Part shown: one piece after another, positions 36,607 to 47,899 of the stretch
How the letters are laid out: each line of letters opens with the position of its first letter
Position numbering within the stretch: position 1 is the first letter of the stretch
Notes under the pieces: generated by a model
Databases searched by the model: none
The model's input: only the letters and a program-made list of their open reading frames with translations
Told to the model about the DNA's origin: nothing
Program-made: the position numbers and the translations under genes
Assembly (NCBI GenBank): GCA_032622095.1
Contig: CP136063.1
Coordinates: 37,054,106 to 37,118,105 of the forward strand
DNA: 64,000 nucleotides
Reading direction: 5' to 3'
Origin: Siphonodentalium dalli
Lineage: Eukaryota; Mollusca; Scaphopoda; Gadilida; Siphonodentaliidae

Positions 36607-37508
36607 TAACGGGATAGTTTGAATAGAAATATTTTCAACGTAATATGCTGAGATGTAGGTGTGTGGATGAGGTCAGCCAAGAAGAATAGTTTCTTGATGC
36701 GGATTTCATACTCCAGTGGCTTCTCTCCCAGAATACTCATGGCGAAATTAGTGTTTGTACGGGTATAGGTGCATACTCTGTATGCTTGATGCAGGACCGA
36801 AATGATATCTCAATTTTCTGGAGAGATGCAACATTTATTTAACGGCATGAATTCCGAACCATATCAGGCTGTAGGAAGTTCAGTTGAAGTTATGAAGTTG
36901 TGGACGACCAGAGGTGTGCATGAATTCATAACCTTGCAACACACGAGTCCGTGATACGTTCTTCGGAATTTGTGTGATACTAACACCGCCCGTGTATTGC
37001 TGGAGTCAAACTTGTGTGAAGAATTCCTTGGTGAACACATTATGTCCCCTCAGTCAGTCGCTCGTCTAACTGACGCAATATATTGAATGCGATATTCGAT
37101 TGGCGCAATTTGCGTTGCATTGACAAATAATAAATATAATGTTAAAAGTTATCTGAATGGATGTTTGAACTAGACGTGTCGTCATTGGTACAATCGAAAG
37201 CGACCCCGATCTATCGTGTCAACTTTACTCTATTTGCAGGTCCAACCGTCGATGATGTTTAACTGGTGGCATGCGCTGTGTACCGAATGGACTGGACAAT
37301 CTTGATGCAATATGTCACATTTGCAGCAGACAACGTACGTTATACTAGGACATCGAATAACACCTGGAAAACTATCGCCAGCCGATATGATGTGAAATGG
37401 AACTGAAATGTGTGTCCGTTTTAGAGAACGAGGACATCTGAATAATGATTTAGCATAATTATAATAAAGTATCTGTCCTATTACATTCGACTGTCAACGA
37501 GCGGTGCG
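36607..37508. other. No gene recognised; upstream region of membrane ORF
   Basis: No coding frame seen. An in-frame TGA at 37446 lies 21 codons upstream of the ATG at 37509. A possible 3' splice site (ctctatttgcag) ends at about 37240. Confidence 0.4.
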
Positions 37509-38381
37509 ATGCGAGTGATACGGTCACTGTTCGCAAAAGGATTATTCCTGATTGGGATTACGTTAGTCATGATTCCGTGTATAAGTGTCACGCTCGGATT
37601 GTACTTGGCTTTACTGGATGTGATGCATTATACGTTGGTGCATATGGATTACACAGGCGATATACGATCGGATACAACCTGTATAACATATGTAGAGGCA
37701 CATAACTGCTCACCGTTATTGCATATACAGTGGCACAACTTCGCGTTCACTACCAATCTTTGCTTCGAGATTTGGAACATATCTATAGCTTTTATATTGA
37801 TAACAATCAAACGGACGATAGTTTGTTTTGGTTTTGGACTCGCTCTAGGAACAACCACAAAACTTGTATGTATGATGATTGCTATCGAACCCACAACAAA
37901 GACTTTACAAAGCGTAGCTATTTTGTCACATCATACAGGATTCACGTGTTGGAAATTACTTGTCGTCATTTATTCTGTGATTTTTCTTCCAATATCGTTG
38001 TTTTGTTGGCCATTATATACGATCTCCGATGAATCGCCACTTAACACACTGGAACAATTGATTATGTTCGTGATTATGCAATTGAAACGTGGAGTTGTTT
38101 TGTTAAACATTACGATTGGCCAATGGCCTATCATAGCAATTATTCTGGGATGGGCAGTGATAAACATCCTATGTTTGTGTGATATTCTCGGTTTGTTCGC
38201 CGTTGAGACTGTCGCGTCGTACATTGTTTATTTTTGGTCGACAGTCGTGTCCGTTATGTGCGTCGTCCCAACAATTATGTTTGTCGTAGGAGTGACTTCG
38301 GCGGGATGTTGCGTAATAACAGGGGTGTCAATATGTACATCATTCGACGCAGTAGATATTGCTATTTCGGATGGGCTGTAG
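37509..38381 (+). CDS. Multi-pass membrane protein of unknown family, 290 aa
   Basis: I do not recognise the family. The frame runs from ATG (37509; in-frame stop at 37446) to TAG (38379-38381). The protein is strongly hydrophobic, with membrane-spanning stretches around residues 9-38, 88-101, 104-126, 148-172, 203-228 and 235-275, so six or seven passes. Residues 39-85 form a less hydrophobic segment with three cysteines (58, 67, 85), possibly an extracellular or lumenal loop. It has no signal peptidase-type end and no low-complexity repeats. AATAAA at 38654-38659 could serve as its poly(A) signal. If so, its 3' UTR would overlap the first coding exon of the Mab-21-like gene 81 bases downstream. 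It may be a single-exon gene or one exon of a larger gene. Confidence 0.55.
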   Translation: MRVIRSLFAKGLFLIGITLVMIPCISVTLGLYLALLDVMHYTLVHMDYTGDIRSDTTCITYVEAHNCSPLLHIQWHNFAFTTNLCFEIWNISIAFILITIKRTIVCFGFGLALGTTTKLVCMMIAIEPTTKTLQSVAILSHHTGFTCWKLLVVIYSVIFLPISLFCWPLYTISDESPLNTLEQLIMFVIMQLKRGVVLLNITIGQWPIIAIILGWAVINILCLCDILGLFAVETVASYIVYFWSTVVSVMCVVPTIMFVVGVTSAGCCVITGVSICTSFDAVDIAISDGL

Positions 38382-38462
38382 CAGACCAAGGACTACATGC
38401 AATCCCATACGAATGAACATGATTCATTGTGTGTCGACATTATTCGGTATTTCACAGTAAAA

Positions 38463-41400
38463 ATGCCACCAGCGTCCAACGATGTTGCAGGTAGGTGTAA
38501 AACGGTCACCAACAATGCACATACACATCGGCAAGTGGTAGTGAGATGGTAGTGTGAACACATTTGGTCAGTTTCCTAGGTGTATGGTACAAATTTACGT
38601 AGCGTGATGCATGCGTACACATTAGTTGTATACATGCTTACAGATAAAACAAAAATAAACGTTCTTCGGTTGTATTTCGTCCCTCTGTCCAACTGATAAT
38701 TGGGAGGTGAAATGGAAATCGGTCGCTTTATTTTATATCATGCCGTGAATCTACTCTGTCTAACGCCCGTAGAGATCATATATTCCACAGTACAAAACCC
38801 GGGAACTTTTTAAAGTTTTGGAGGGAAACTTATGCAGTCGAAAACAAAAACGCGGGGAATGTATTTCTTTGTTAATACCTCTTGCCATATGATTTATTCA
38901 TCGGTACCTGAAGTTCCCAGCTCGAAATTACATTATATAATTGGCTTTTTGCCGATCGACCAATACGAATTGCTTCCGCGTTGGCCGCTTACTATATAAT
39001 CTGTCGACTTTGATGACAGGGAATAAAATAAATATTTATCACGGAATCGGGTCAAAATTCCACATAAAAATGTAATCTCGAGCTGGGAACTTCGCGTACC
39101 GGTGAATAAATTATTAAGCAACAGGGATTAACATATAAATACATTTCCCGCATTATTTTTCGACTTTATAAGGTTCCCTGTCAAAACTTAAAAAAAGTTC
39201 CCGGGTTTTGTACTTGATGAATATGATCTATGCGGGCGTTAGACAGATAGAAATTTATGGCATGATCTAGATTTATTTAGGAAATAGAACGACGCCATGT
39301 GGAGTCTTACAATCATTTATTTGCGGTACAACTTGACCATACACACCGACAGATCATTTATTTATTTCGTTTGTAATACGACTGAATGTGTCTGGTGAAA
39401 ATTCGACTGAATGATCGGGAAATACTGCCGGGAAAGTCCCAGTTTAGGTCTCATGTGGATAAACATTTCGTGGTTAATTCTTAATGGGCATATTCGATTT
39501 GTATGACCGGAGTACCCTGGCATAATTGGAGGAGTGAGTGGTTCGGGGGCTAGCCCGGGATTGTCGAAAGGGCCGAGAGGCCCTCTCCTTAATCCCTCAT
39601 TTTCGTAGCTTTATTAAGAGTTCATAAAAAAACAAGAATAGCATTTTTTGTCTCAATTATTTCTTCTTTTTCTTTTTTTCCTGGAGTTAGGCTTCTCCGC
39701 TGAAGATGGTGAAGATGCATGTTGTTGTTGTCGTTGTTGTCTCATTTGTTGTATTATCTCTTCATTTTTTCTTTGTTCTCGTTCTATTCTGTACTGTTTA
39801 GATTCTTGTTCTTGCATAATTGGAGTAACGTAACATCGATTTAAATAAACTGTCAACAGAAATTACGCCTCGAGAAATATCACCAATAAACACTCAAAGT
39901 TGAGACAACATAATAGCCATAATCAGCAACAATAACATGTTTGTTGGATAAAAAGCTCATTTGTAGATGTGTAGTAGTTCTCGATAGTGACATGACAATC
40001 GTTAATCTTGAATTGTCCAATGGCATTGCTGATTTATCATGTCGCCTGCTGAGTGAGTTATATAGGTCATATAGAGAATTAAACGTAACACTATGGGCAG
40101 TAGCAACTTGATTTTGGTTGGTTTCTACCGGTATACAATATATCATTTCTGAATAACGTCTCTTCTGTGTTGCTGTTGATTATTACATGAATATATAGAT
40201 TGTTCACACCTATGGCCGGATACTCGCATGATCTCCCGTTCATTTACTCCTGCACGCGACATCAATTTTACCGTTGTTTCCCGAACATAGTGGTTTGCAT
40301 AAACATTGCGTAGTTTAACTAATTGAGATAACTTTCATCATATTCTCGATACTATGGAGGCCTATTCATACGGTACCAATGTAGTGTCTGGTTCAAACGA
40401 TGATAACCATTACCTCCGCAATGGGAGGCCTAAGTGCGCGCGTATATTCTTTTATACAGCTAATCTCCGGTCAGTTTGTTGTTCGCATGATGGGAATCGG
40501 TTCACGGAAAGAGGAGTAAAACAATTTCGAAGAAGAATAGTCAATGGCGAAATGTTCGGTTTAGTTTTTATGTGTAGCCATACCATAGTATGGCACACAT
40601 AGTGTCGACGTCCGGATTGACCACTCGCCGTTCGTCCGTCCGTATATCTGTCCGTAGACACTTTACTGAGTTATGGCATGTTTTCGACTTAGAAGTCACG
40701 CATTCTGCCATAACTCAAAAAAAAGTTTATCTGATCGGAACCAGTTTTGGTATACGAATTTCTCAGCCCAAAATACATATCGAGTTCGAATATGGGTTTG
40801 ATCCCATTTTTGTTAATGGAGTTATGGCCCTTTGACATAGAATTCATGCATGCTTCGATAAATCAACCATTTTTTATCTGATAGGAACCAAATTTGATAT
40901 GTGAGTTTTTCAACTGAAAATACAGATCCAGTTTGAATATAGATCCGATATTTTATACCTGCGTTATGGCCATTTTTCAACTAAAAATTGAACAAATTTG
41001 AGTTTTTGATAACCCAGGTAGCTTACAATTAACTACCAGTACAACTGCAAAATAGAGACTGGCTGTAATGCTGTTTCTGGAATTGGATATTTTTGGCCAC
41101 CATATATACCACATAACAGTGAAGGTGTAACCCATGCATTATTCAATGGACTCTCCCATTCAGTTCTAAACGTTTTAATTGGAATAGTCTATTATTCATT
41201 TGTAGGGATGTTCTCACTATAACTTTCAATTAATCATTATTCTGTTATATCTCCATTCACTTGCATGGATTTCTGTAGTTAACAGTTCTGATACTTCATC
41301 ATATACCATATGTCTCATTTTATATTGGTTTATATTGACACACTCTTTGCCCCTATTGATTGATTAATTTATTTTGATTTTTATGTGTACCCATGTCATA

Positions 41401-44121
41401 GTATGGTACACATATTGTCGACGTCCGGATTGACCATTTGTCGTCCGTCCGTCTGTTAATTTCGTGTTAATTTCGAGAATGGTAAAATGTGAAACTAACA
41501 CATTTTAGTGGTGCAAAAGAAATAGACAACTTTTAAAAACTGTTAGCAACATAAGGATATTCTTGTCAAGTCGGAGCAATGTATAGCCGAAAGGAAATTG
41601 TCAAGTGATATAGAATCAACAGTGGCTATTTGCACTTAGAGCTTAAGAAAGAAACGTATTTGTAACGTACGTGCATCGTGTGTGCAATGGTCTGCAGTCA
41701 ATACCAACTATAGTACGGTTTATCTATGTGTGTCACTGTATTCATTATTGGTATAAAAAAGTCCAATAGGAACATTACATTTTATAACACCATTTATAAA
41801 TAGGGTGTTTTAATTTCAAATGGATAACACCACAGATCGCGGTTGCTGCGAAACAATTGGGTTTATAAAATTAGTGTTTTTGGGAAATTATCAGAGAGCT
41901 GTGAGGGAATCTGTGCACGTTGAATACTTCGTAGTTCTGTTTACCGGTAATCCCTGAGCGGTCAACAACATTCGAAATGTTACCATCGATGGTAACAACT
42001 GATTTGCGGCCGGCCATTTGACAATCAGAAGAGAGGATAATTTGATGAAGTATAACAATCGCCTTAATGGCGAGAATCACTGTTAGTTATTCACGTTGAT
42101 TCTCAACTGGACCCGTATGCGAAACGGTAGCCGGCCACGCAGCTTATACGTATACTAGAACGAGTTAGCGGAAATGTTGTCGTATGTGCCCATACTGCCT
42201 CAATGTCCAGCATACTCACGAACGATACAGTAAGGATATTGTGGTCAGTACTTTCCTGACACAATCACCATGATTGTTGATTCCAGTTTATATTGGTCTG
42301 ACAGGTACGTGATTTGATGGTTCCAGTTGGGGTCTAACCACCCAAACTGCTTGTTGTCACTTACACGTTATATTCGCACATTTAAGTCTCTATTTGCTTG
42401 TACAAAGATGGTCACAACTATGTTTTAGCATGTGACCGAGGAAAGTTGATATTCAGCGAAACTATTTTACATTTCACTCAGACACCAACGTTTTAATACA
42501 CACCCCATTTAATTAATTTTGCCCGCTATATTTCAGAATTGGCCAGCAGATTAATGAGAACTGTGCATTACTCAAACTCGAAATTATCTAAATAATGGCG
42601 AGTTATTCTTCTCCGAATGCCGCTTTGTTGTTCAATAATTCATAGTTCTATGAAAGCCGACTCGTCGCTATCGCTTGTCGGTTCTAAAATATAACGCACA
42701 TATTGAAATAAAGGTACTGCGGTTTAAACATAAATAAAAAAAAACATATGTATGGGTGTTGATTGTACCGATACTAGGCTGTTGCGTTATGGTATAGCCA
42801 TAATCTACGAGTACCTCCCCTTGCACATAGTATCGCTCTCCAGACCGAAGAGAAGCCAAATATAGCGCATGTTAGAACAAGAAAACCAGAGTCAGAAATG
42901 GTAACGCCACCAAGATCATATTATTAGCCATAAATATAAATTATAATATAATTATAATATAAAATATTATTCATTAGTTAGCGCTATTATAGGCGCTAAC
43001 TAATGAATACTATTATTTGATTGATTTGTTAAATAACATCTCATAAATATTCATCTGATTTACAACTTTAAGGAGTCCTTCTGGCACAGGAGAATATTTA
43101 TCGCCGTTTGATTTGCACCAAGTGAACTCGGCGCATATATAATTGATAGAACAAACCTCTATTATGATGATCGTGTCGCTATTTGTTTAAAATAGGTATC
43201 AATTGACATATACGCACCCGTTCCCTCATTAAAATCTACATATATCGCCCATTTTAGGGGACCTCCGCGAATTCGGGGACTTCCGCAAAGTAATCTCCGC
43301 AAATAGGGCCCACTGCAAATCGTCGCACTCAATGCAATTTGTAAACAAATATGATTGACATGCGTTTTAACGAGGTGAGCTTTAATTAAATGAAAGAAGC
43401 AATGCTACATAAACTGTTTGTCATGGACTCAGCCAGTGTGCCATATATCTGTGTCAACTAAGGTCGCTTTGCGTGGTAAAGTGAAAAGTGAAAGTGGAAA
43501 TTCGGAAAATCCTATTGAAAATGAAAGTAGCCTACAATTTTGTTCACTACATAGGAGAGACTGGACAGCCGTTATGTAGACGAATCACTGGCCACCGACA
43601 GAATATCAACAACCACGACGATTTGCCTGTTGCGAACCATTTCTGCCTTCCGCGCCATTCTGTTAAGGACATTCGTGTCCAAGTGATACAGGGAGGACTA
43701 TCGGACCTTCACAGTCGCAGGATTACAGAGCAAAAATACATTTCAATGTTTGACAGTTTCAATTCCGGTATCAATAGAGATGCTGGATTCATGTCCGCGT
43801 GGTTGTAGTCTTATTGTGATATCTTATTGCAACTAACATGCAGCTAAATACCTTTCAATTGTACCTATACACTAGGTCCTAATTTATATCTACTAGAATT
43901 TGGTAACCATCAACTTGTTTACCTGGGATACAACGTCATCACGTCATCATCAACGCTTCGTGTAGCTTTAACGTTTCTTGTCTCATTTCTCGTTGTCTGT
44001 CACTTGATAAAGTCTATGTTAGACGAAAGCTCGTGAGAAAAAAATATACAATAGGTCTTAAAGGTGTTACCATTTATTTCAACCCAACTATCAATCAGAC
44101 CTATACGGCTACACTACTTTA

Positions 44122-44175
<54 letters not shown>

Positions 44176-45881
44176 TGTTATGTTTGTATTGATGTTATTT
44201 GCATATACATGTATATATTACAACTCGTGCAACACGTAATCCATCGTCCAGTTATGAGTGGTCTACTATAGGCTACACGATCATGCACATATGGTGATTG
44301 ATCAGGCACCCTCACAGCTCACTCGTGGTCAACAATGCAGATGGGCCAACTGAATATCATAGTGGACGAAGCCAATATTTATATATGATATCCATGACTT
44401 TGAGAAACTTTTATACACTTTCATGCTGCACGTTCCAAAAATGTGAACACCTAAAACAGCGTTGTGTAAGTTCCTTACACCACCAGTCTTAAGTTGTCCA
44501 CCAAGAGCAACAACCCTTGCGTCGCTCGTGTGGTCAAATAACTCGTTCCTTGTTGTTCCTTTAGTGAACAACTAAGACTATTGGCGTAACCAATACTCAC
44601 CATTTGATTCCACATATTTCTTAGAGTGTATCATGCATTTAATCATTCCACCGAATAACTGTACATGCATATCGGACTAACATTCCTCGCTATTTTGTTT
44701 TAGATAACGGACACGACAGAACGACGCAGTCGCACGAGGAACCAATTCGAGACACGGATTATTCGTTCTCAACTAAAGTTATTCATTTCATGTGCAATTA
44801 CATTGAACTACCCGTCCACAGGCGAGTTGTCGGCAGTGTCGCCAGTGGTATTCAGATAGCGAATTTGAGTGACATAGATATGATGGTCGTACCAGAATGT
44901 GTCACAGTTAGTGAATCAGCCCTGAGATACAGGGATGACATTCCATGTTACCTGACTATACCAACTGAGTGCTTACAAGGCACAGCACGTGACCTGCTGT
45001 GCGGAAATTCACGATTCGTTAGTGCTCATGGGTTCAAGAAGTTCCAACCCCATTTGTTCGGATGCACGTTGTTCTGGGTTAGATCACAATTTGATTTGTT
45101 TTTAGATAAATGGTGCACTAACGTTGGTCTATGTTTTCCATTTGGTCTGTTGTTTTCCAATTGTGCAGATATTGATTATGTGCCACAACTAAAATTAAGT
45201 GGTATACCTAGACCAGCTCATGCCTTCAGTTGCCGTGAGCGCAACTGGCCACACAACGGTGTCATTTCTTCTATTGTTTCTGGAGATTTCCATATTGCCG
45301 CCCGGCCCTATCCCAATAACCAGGAAAGTGAACACGACTTTTGCCTCTCTTTCGCCGTGGCAGAAGTCGCGCTGTCACGAGCGATGTATATATGGCAACG
45401 CGTGATATACCTGCAATTAAGAAGTATGAAGATGTTTCTCGAGTCTAGCGGTGATACGTTAACTTCATATCACGTGAGAACTATAATGTTCTGGTTTTTC
45501 GAGGAGGCTGATCCTGACATCTGGAAAACACACCACTCCGATGAAATCGTCATGCTGGTTCTCCGTAAACTTGACGCATGCTTAGAATCGCAACATCTGC
45601 CGCATTATTTCGTTCCCGGTGCAAACCTTCTGGTGGGAATCGACGAAGGAAAGATGGACGAGGTACGGACGCGGATTGAGGCGATCACATCCGGGGATTT
45701 ACTTATCGATGACGTCATCGCGAATGTGAATCCTGATTGGGCGGACGATCCTCGTAATATCAGATGGGAATCGATCGACCAGGCTGGTCCGCGACTTGTC
45801 GGCTGCAGGTGTGTTACTCGGATCGTTTCTGTCATCGAAATGTATCGCCGAATGACACGTTGTTTAAACAGGAATAGATGA
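38463..45881 (+). CDS. Mab-21 domain / cGAS-like nucleotidyltransferase-fold protein, 401 aa, two exons
   Basis: Spliced from exon 1 (38463-38490, ATG plus 28 nt, donor gtaggt at 38491) to exon 2 (44704-45881, after the acceptor attttgttttag). The split codon G|AT keeps the frame, and the joined product is 401 residues. Nucleotidyltransferase core: GSVASG (53-58) followed by DID (66-68), matching the GS...hDhDh pattern of cGAS and Mab-21 proteins. Next come the family block RNWPHNGVISS...GDFHIAARP (189-210) and FCLSFAVAE (222-230). The helical C-terminal domain has SYHVRTIMFWFFEE (264-277) and WK. Both acidic residues of the DxD are present, so catalysis is possible, but the third acidic residue cannot be placed by eye. 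Animal relatives include cGAS-like receptors, which sense RNA or DNA and make cyclic dinucleotides, and Mab-21 developmental proteins. Which of these applies here is unknown. Confidence 0.85.
38719..39294. repeat. Large foldback element, ~216-bp arms
   Basis: Left arm 38719-38934 and right arm 39069-39294 pair through long blocks. Matching words include gtctaacgcccg/cgggcgttagac, caaaacccgggaac/gttcccgggttttg and gttcccagctcgaaattacat/atgtaatctcgagctgggaac. The spacer is ~134 bases. It would form a long hairpin in the Mab-21-like pre-mRNA. Confidence 0.9.
39653..39830 (-). CDS. Possible last exon of an antisense gene
   Basis: The minus-strand frame contains QEQESKQYRIEREQRKNEE, then a Q-rich segment, then a basic end KKRKRRNN resembling a nuclear localisation signal, and stops at 39653. 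A canonical AATAAA (plus TTTATT, 39610-39615) lies ~38 bases after the stop. A possible acceptor (ccaattatgcaag) precedes the frame, and a TAA blocks extension upstream. The charged, glutamine-rich tail looks protein-like, but no upstream exon was identified. It lies inside the Mab-21-like intron on the opposite strand. It could be a host exon or the end of a transposon accessory protein. Confidence 0.35.
39857..40571. other. No gene recognised
   Basis: An 88-codon minus-strand frame at 39880-40146 has no recognised motif. It could be a neighbouring exon of the antisense ORF but has no supporting splice pattern that I can see. Confidence 0.35.
40572..41460 (+). repeat. Hairpin-headed repeat family, two heads
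   Basis: Head 1 (about 40570-40655) and head 2 (about 41383-41455) share a TGTGTAnCC...GGnACACA hairpin, then gtcgacgtccggattgacca and tccgtccgt words. Behind head 1 are two ~145-bp monomers (about 40727-40836 and 40875-40980) with tttatctgat, ggaacca and gttatggcc words. The layout matches other repeats in this window: end, T/C/G tract, then short tandem monomers. Confidence 0.65.
42969..43008. repeat. Perfect 16-bp hairpin, 8-base loop
   Basis: attcattagttagcgc (42969-42984) and its exact reverse complement (42993-43008), with imperfect pairing continuing outward. Non-coding. Confidence 0.95.
44003..44037 (+). ncRNA. Hammerhead-ribozyme-like relic
   Basis: A TTGATAA segment precedes stem II GTCTA (44012-44016)/TAGAC (44020-44024), then GAAA (44025-44028), then a 3-bp CTC/GAG stem III. 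The order matches the type I hammerhead motifs known in Penelope-like elements. The CUGAUGA box is altered and no UH cleavage site follows, so it is probably inactive. Confidence 0.35.
44124..44168. repeat. (TA)n microsatellite at the Penelope-like 3' end
   Basis: Uninterrupted TA run. Confidence 0.95.
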
Positions 45882-46424
45882 TAATTTGAACAATCCTCCT
45901 GTCAAATTCAAGTAGTCATATTTCGACTAGCAGCGAGAATACGACCCATTCCAATCATTATGGACATCCCCGGACTAGGTCGTGAATGTATATGTGTAGA
46001 GCAATAATATAAGTATGCGTGTGTGCACGCATTCCAGTGTTCATAATTAATTTACGTCCATAATACCAGCGAATATATTTCAATTGTTAAGTGTAGGGGA
46101 AAGTTTAAGCCAACAGTTTATTAGTTGGAGGAATCCATCAATGAATCCATTTAATTTTAATTGCATTTTGTGAAATAAGAATTGGGCCGAGCAGATCAAT
46201 TTTCTAAATGAGTATAGTCATATCACTCTTAAACGTTTAGGTTTTTAAAAAGTTTAAAAAGTTGCTTTTGTGCACAATTTATTGAAAAAATGTGCCATAC
46301 AACATACTTATGCAACCTTTAAGGGGTATACTAAAGGGGTATACTAAATCCAGCCATTTATAGGACCATATCCATACGCAACAGAATATATGCAACACAT
46401 GAATTTGGTTTTCCGATATCGACA
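45882..46424. other. 3' flank of the Mab-21-like gene
   Basis: No canonical AATAAA is evident in the first 300 bases. A 16-base tandem word (aaggggtatactaa) lies near 46319-46348. No other gene seen. Confidence 0.45.
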
Positions 46425-46636
46425 TGTAATTATAATGAATATTAATTTATGACTCGAGTCATAAATTAATTTTCATTATAATTACAATGTTATTCGAATC
46501 GTTCATAGAACACATGGGTGTATTTTTCCCTAATCCATAGCTCAACTTCATTCAGTTGTTATATATATTATGTTGAGTATAAATGGAGATGGTCCCATAA
46601 ATGGCAGGATTTAGGGTACAGTTCCCGTTTAATCCT
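46425..46636 (+). repeat. Dispersed repeat headed by a 62-base palindrome
   Basis: 46441-46470 is a perfect 30-base palindrome (attaatttatgactc and its exact complement). One mismatch further out it continues to 46425 and 46486. The right half and the following 150 bases match 14001-14175. Confidence 0.9.
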
Positions 46637-46818
46637 ATGATGACTGGATAATCATTGATGTGTGGTTCCTCTCTTTGAGAAACAAGTAATTACTCATCAA
46701 TCAGTATCCAGTTTTCAAATAGTTTAGATTAATTTAAAGTAACTACCCTCCAGTCAGTATTTCCTACCTGTCATTTGCTTTTATCTCATAAAATCCCTAC
46801 ACATTAACAATATGCTGT

Positions 46819-46822
<4 letters not shown>

Positions 46823-46902
<80 letters not shown>

Positions 46903-46905
46903 TAT
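46823..46905. repeat. (TA)n microsatellite
   Basis: Long TA run that ends at the CTAG of a Helitron-like unit. Confidence 0.95.
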
Positions 46906-46906
46906 A

Positions 46907-47383
46907 CTAGCCGATGAGCCCGACGTTCTCCGGGCTATTCAAAAACCAAGTTTCAAGTCGATAGCTCCACCCGTTTCCGAGATCTGGTCTGCGCATGCGC
47001 GAAGCTGGCGTCGCACGGGCTCGGCGACCCGATAAAATTCATGAGCCCGACGTTGTCCGGGCTATTCAAAAACCAAATTTCAAGTCGATAGCTATTCAAA
47101 AACCAAATTTCAAGTCGATAGCTCTACCCAGCCCGACGTTGTCCGGGCTATTCAAGAACCAAATTTCAAGTCGATATCTCCACCCGTTTCCGAGATCTGG
47201 TCTGCGCATGCGCGAAGCTGGCGTCGCACGGGTTCGGCGACCCGTTAAAATTCGTATCCGGGGCAAGATACATGCACATAGCAAATTTCAAGTCGATAGC
47301 TCCACCGGTTTCCGAGATCTGGTCTGCGCATGCGCGAAGATGGCGTCGCACGGACTCGGCAACCCGATAAAATATATATGAGA
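46907..47383 (-). mobile_element. Helitron-like unit (family 2), rearranged
   Basis: CTAG 46907-46910 is preceded by A. The minus-strand 5' TC is at 47383. It contains ~123-bp family-2 monomers with internal deletions and three copies of the gcccgacgttgtccgggc hairpin region, indicating internal rearrangement. Confidence 0.7.
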
Positions 47384-47387
47384 TATA

Positions 47388-47775
47388 CTAGCCGATGAGC
47401 CCGACGTTGTCCGGGCTATTCAAAAACAAAATGTCAAGTCGATAGCTCCACCCATTTCCGAGATATCGTCTGCGCATGCGCGAAGCTGGCGTCACACGGG
47501 CTCGGCGACCCGATAAAATTCGTATCCGGTGCAAGATACATTCACATACCAAATTTCAAGTCGATAGCTCCACCCGTTGCCGATATCTCGTCTGTGCATG
47601 CGCTGCGCGCGCGTTGCACGGGCTCACCAATACGACAACGACGACCGCCTGGTCAAACTACACACACGTACCAAGTTTCGTCCCGATCGGTCGAGAATCG
47701 TAGATTTGTATAAATGACATACAGACATACAGACAAACAAACAAACAAACAGAAGTCTTCAAAATATATATGAGA
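47388..47775 (-). mobile_element. Helitron-like unit (family 2)
   Basis: CTAG 47388-47391. The minus-strand 5' end TCTCATATATATTTTGAAGAC ends at 47775 and is followed on plus by T. Two monomers. Separated from the previous unit by TATA. Confidence 0.75.
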
Positions 47776-47899
47776 TTTTAGGAATAAAATGGGTCAAAAT
47801 ACATTTAGATATGAAAGGGTTAATAATATAAGGCTTTAGACTCAGGATGCTTAAAGTGTAGTTCGCGACTATTTCGGTTATATGCGCGCATTTATGTAA

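Larger units (their letters stand above)
43530..44168 (+). pseudogene. Penelope-like element remnant (GIY-YIG end)
   Basis: The open frame ending at 43808 contains FVHYIGETGQPLCRR, TGHRQNI, PVANHFCLPRHS, QVIQGG and RRITEQKYI. This is the pattern of the GIY-YIG endonuclease domain that ends Penelope-like retroelement proteins. The reverse transcriptase is absent, so it is 5'-truncated near 43530. The remainder (43809-44123) is 3' untranslated, contains a hammerhead-like fold (44003-44037) and runs into a (TA)n tract. It sits in the sense orientation in the Mab-21-like intron. Confidence 0.8.
38491..44703 (+). other. Intron of the Mab-21-like gene (6213 bases)
   Basis: Begins GTAGGT and ends TTTTGTTTTAG. 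It contains a foldback (38719-39294), an antisense exon-like ORF (39653-39830), a hairpin-headed repeat (40572-41460), a perfect hairpin (42969-43008) and a Penelope-like remnant (about 43530-44168). The stretches 41461-42968, 43009-43530 and 44169-44703 hold nothing I can name. Confidence 0.75.
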
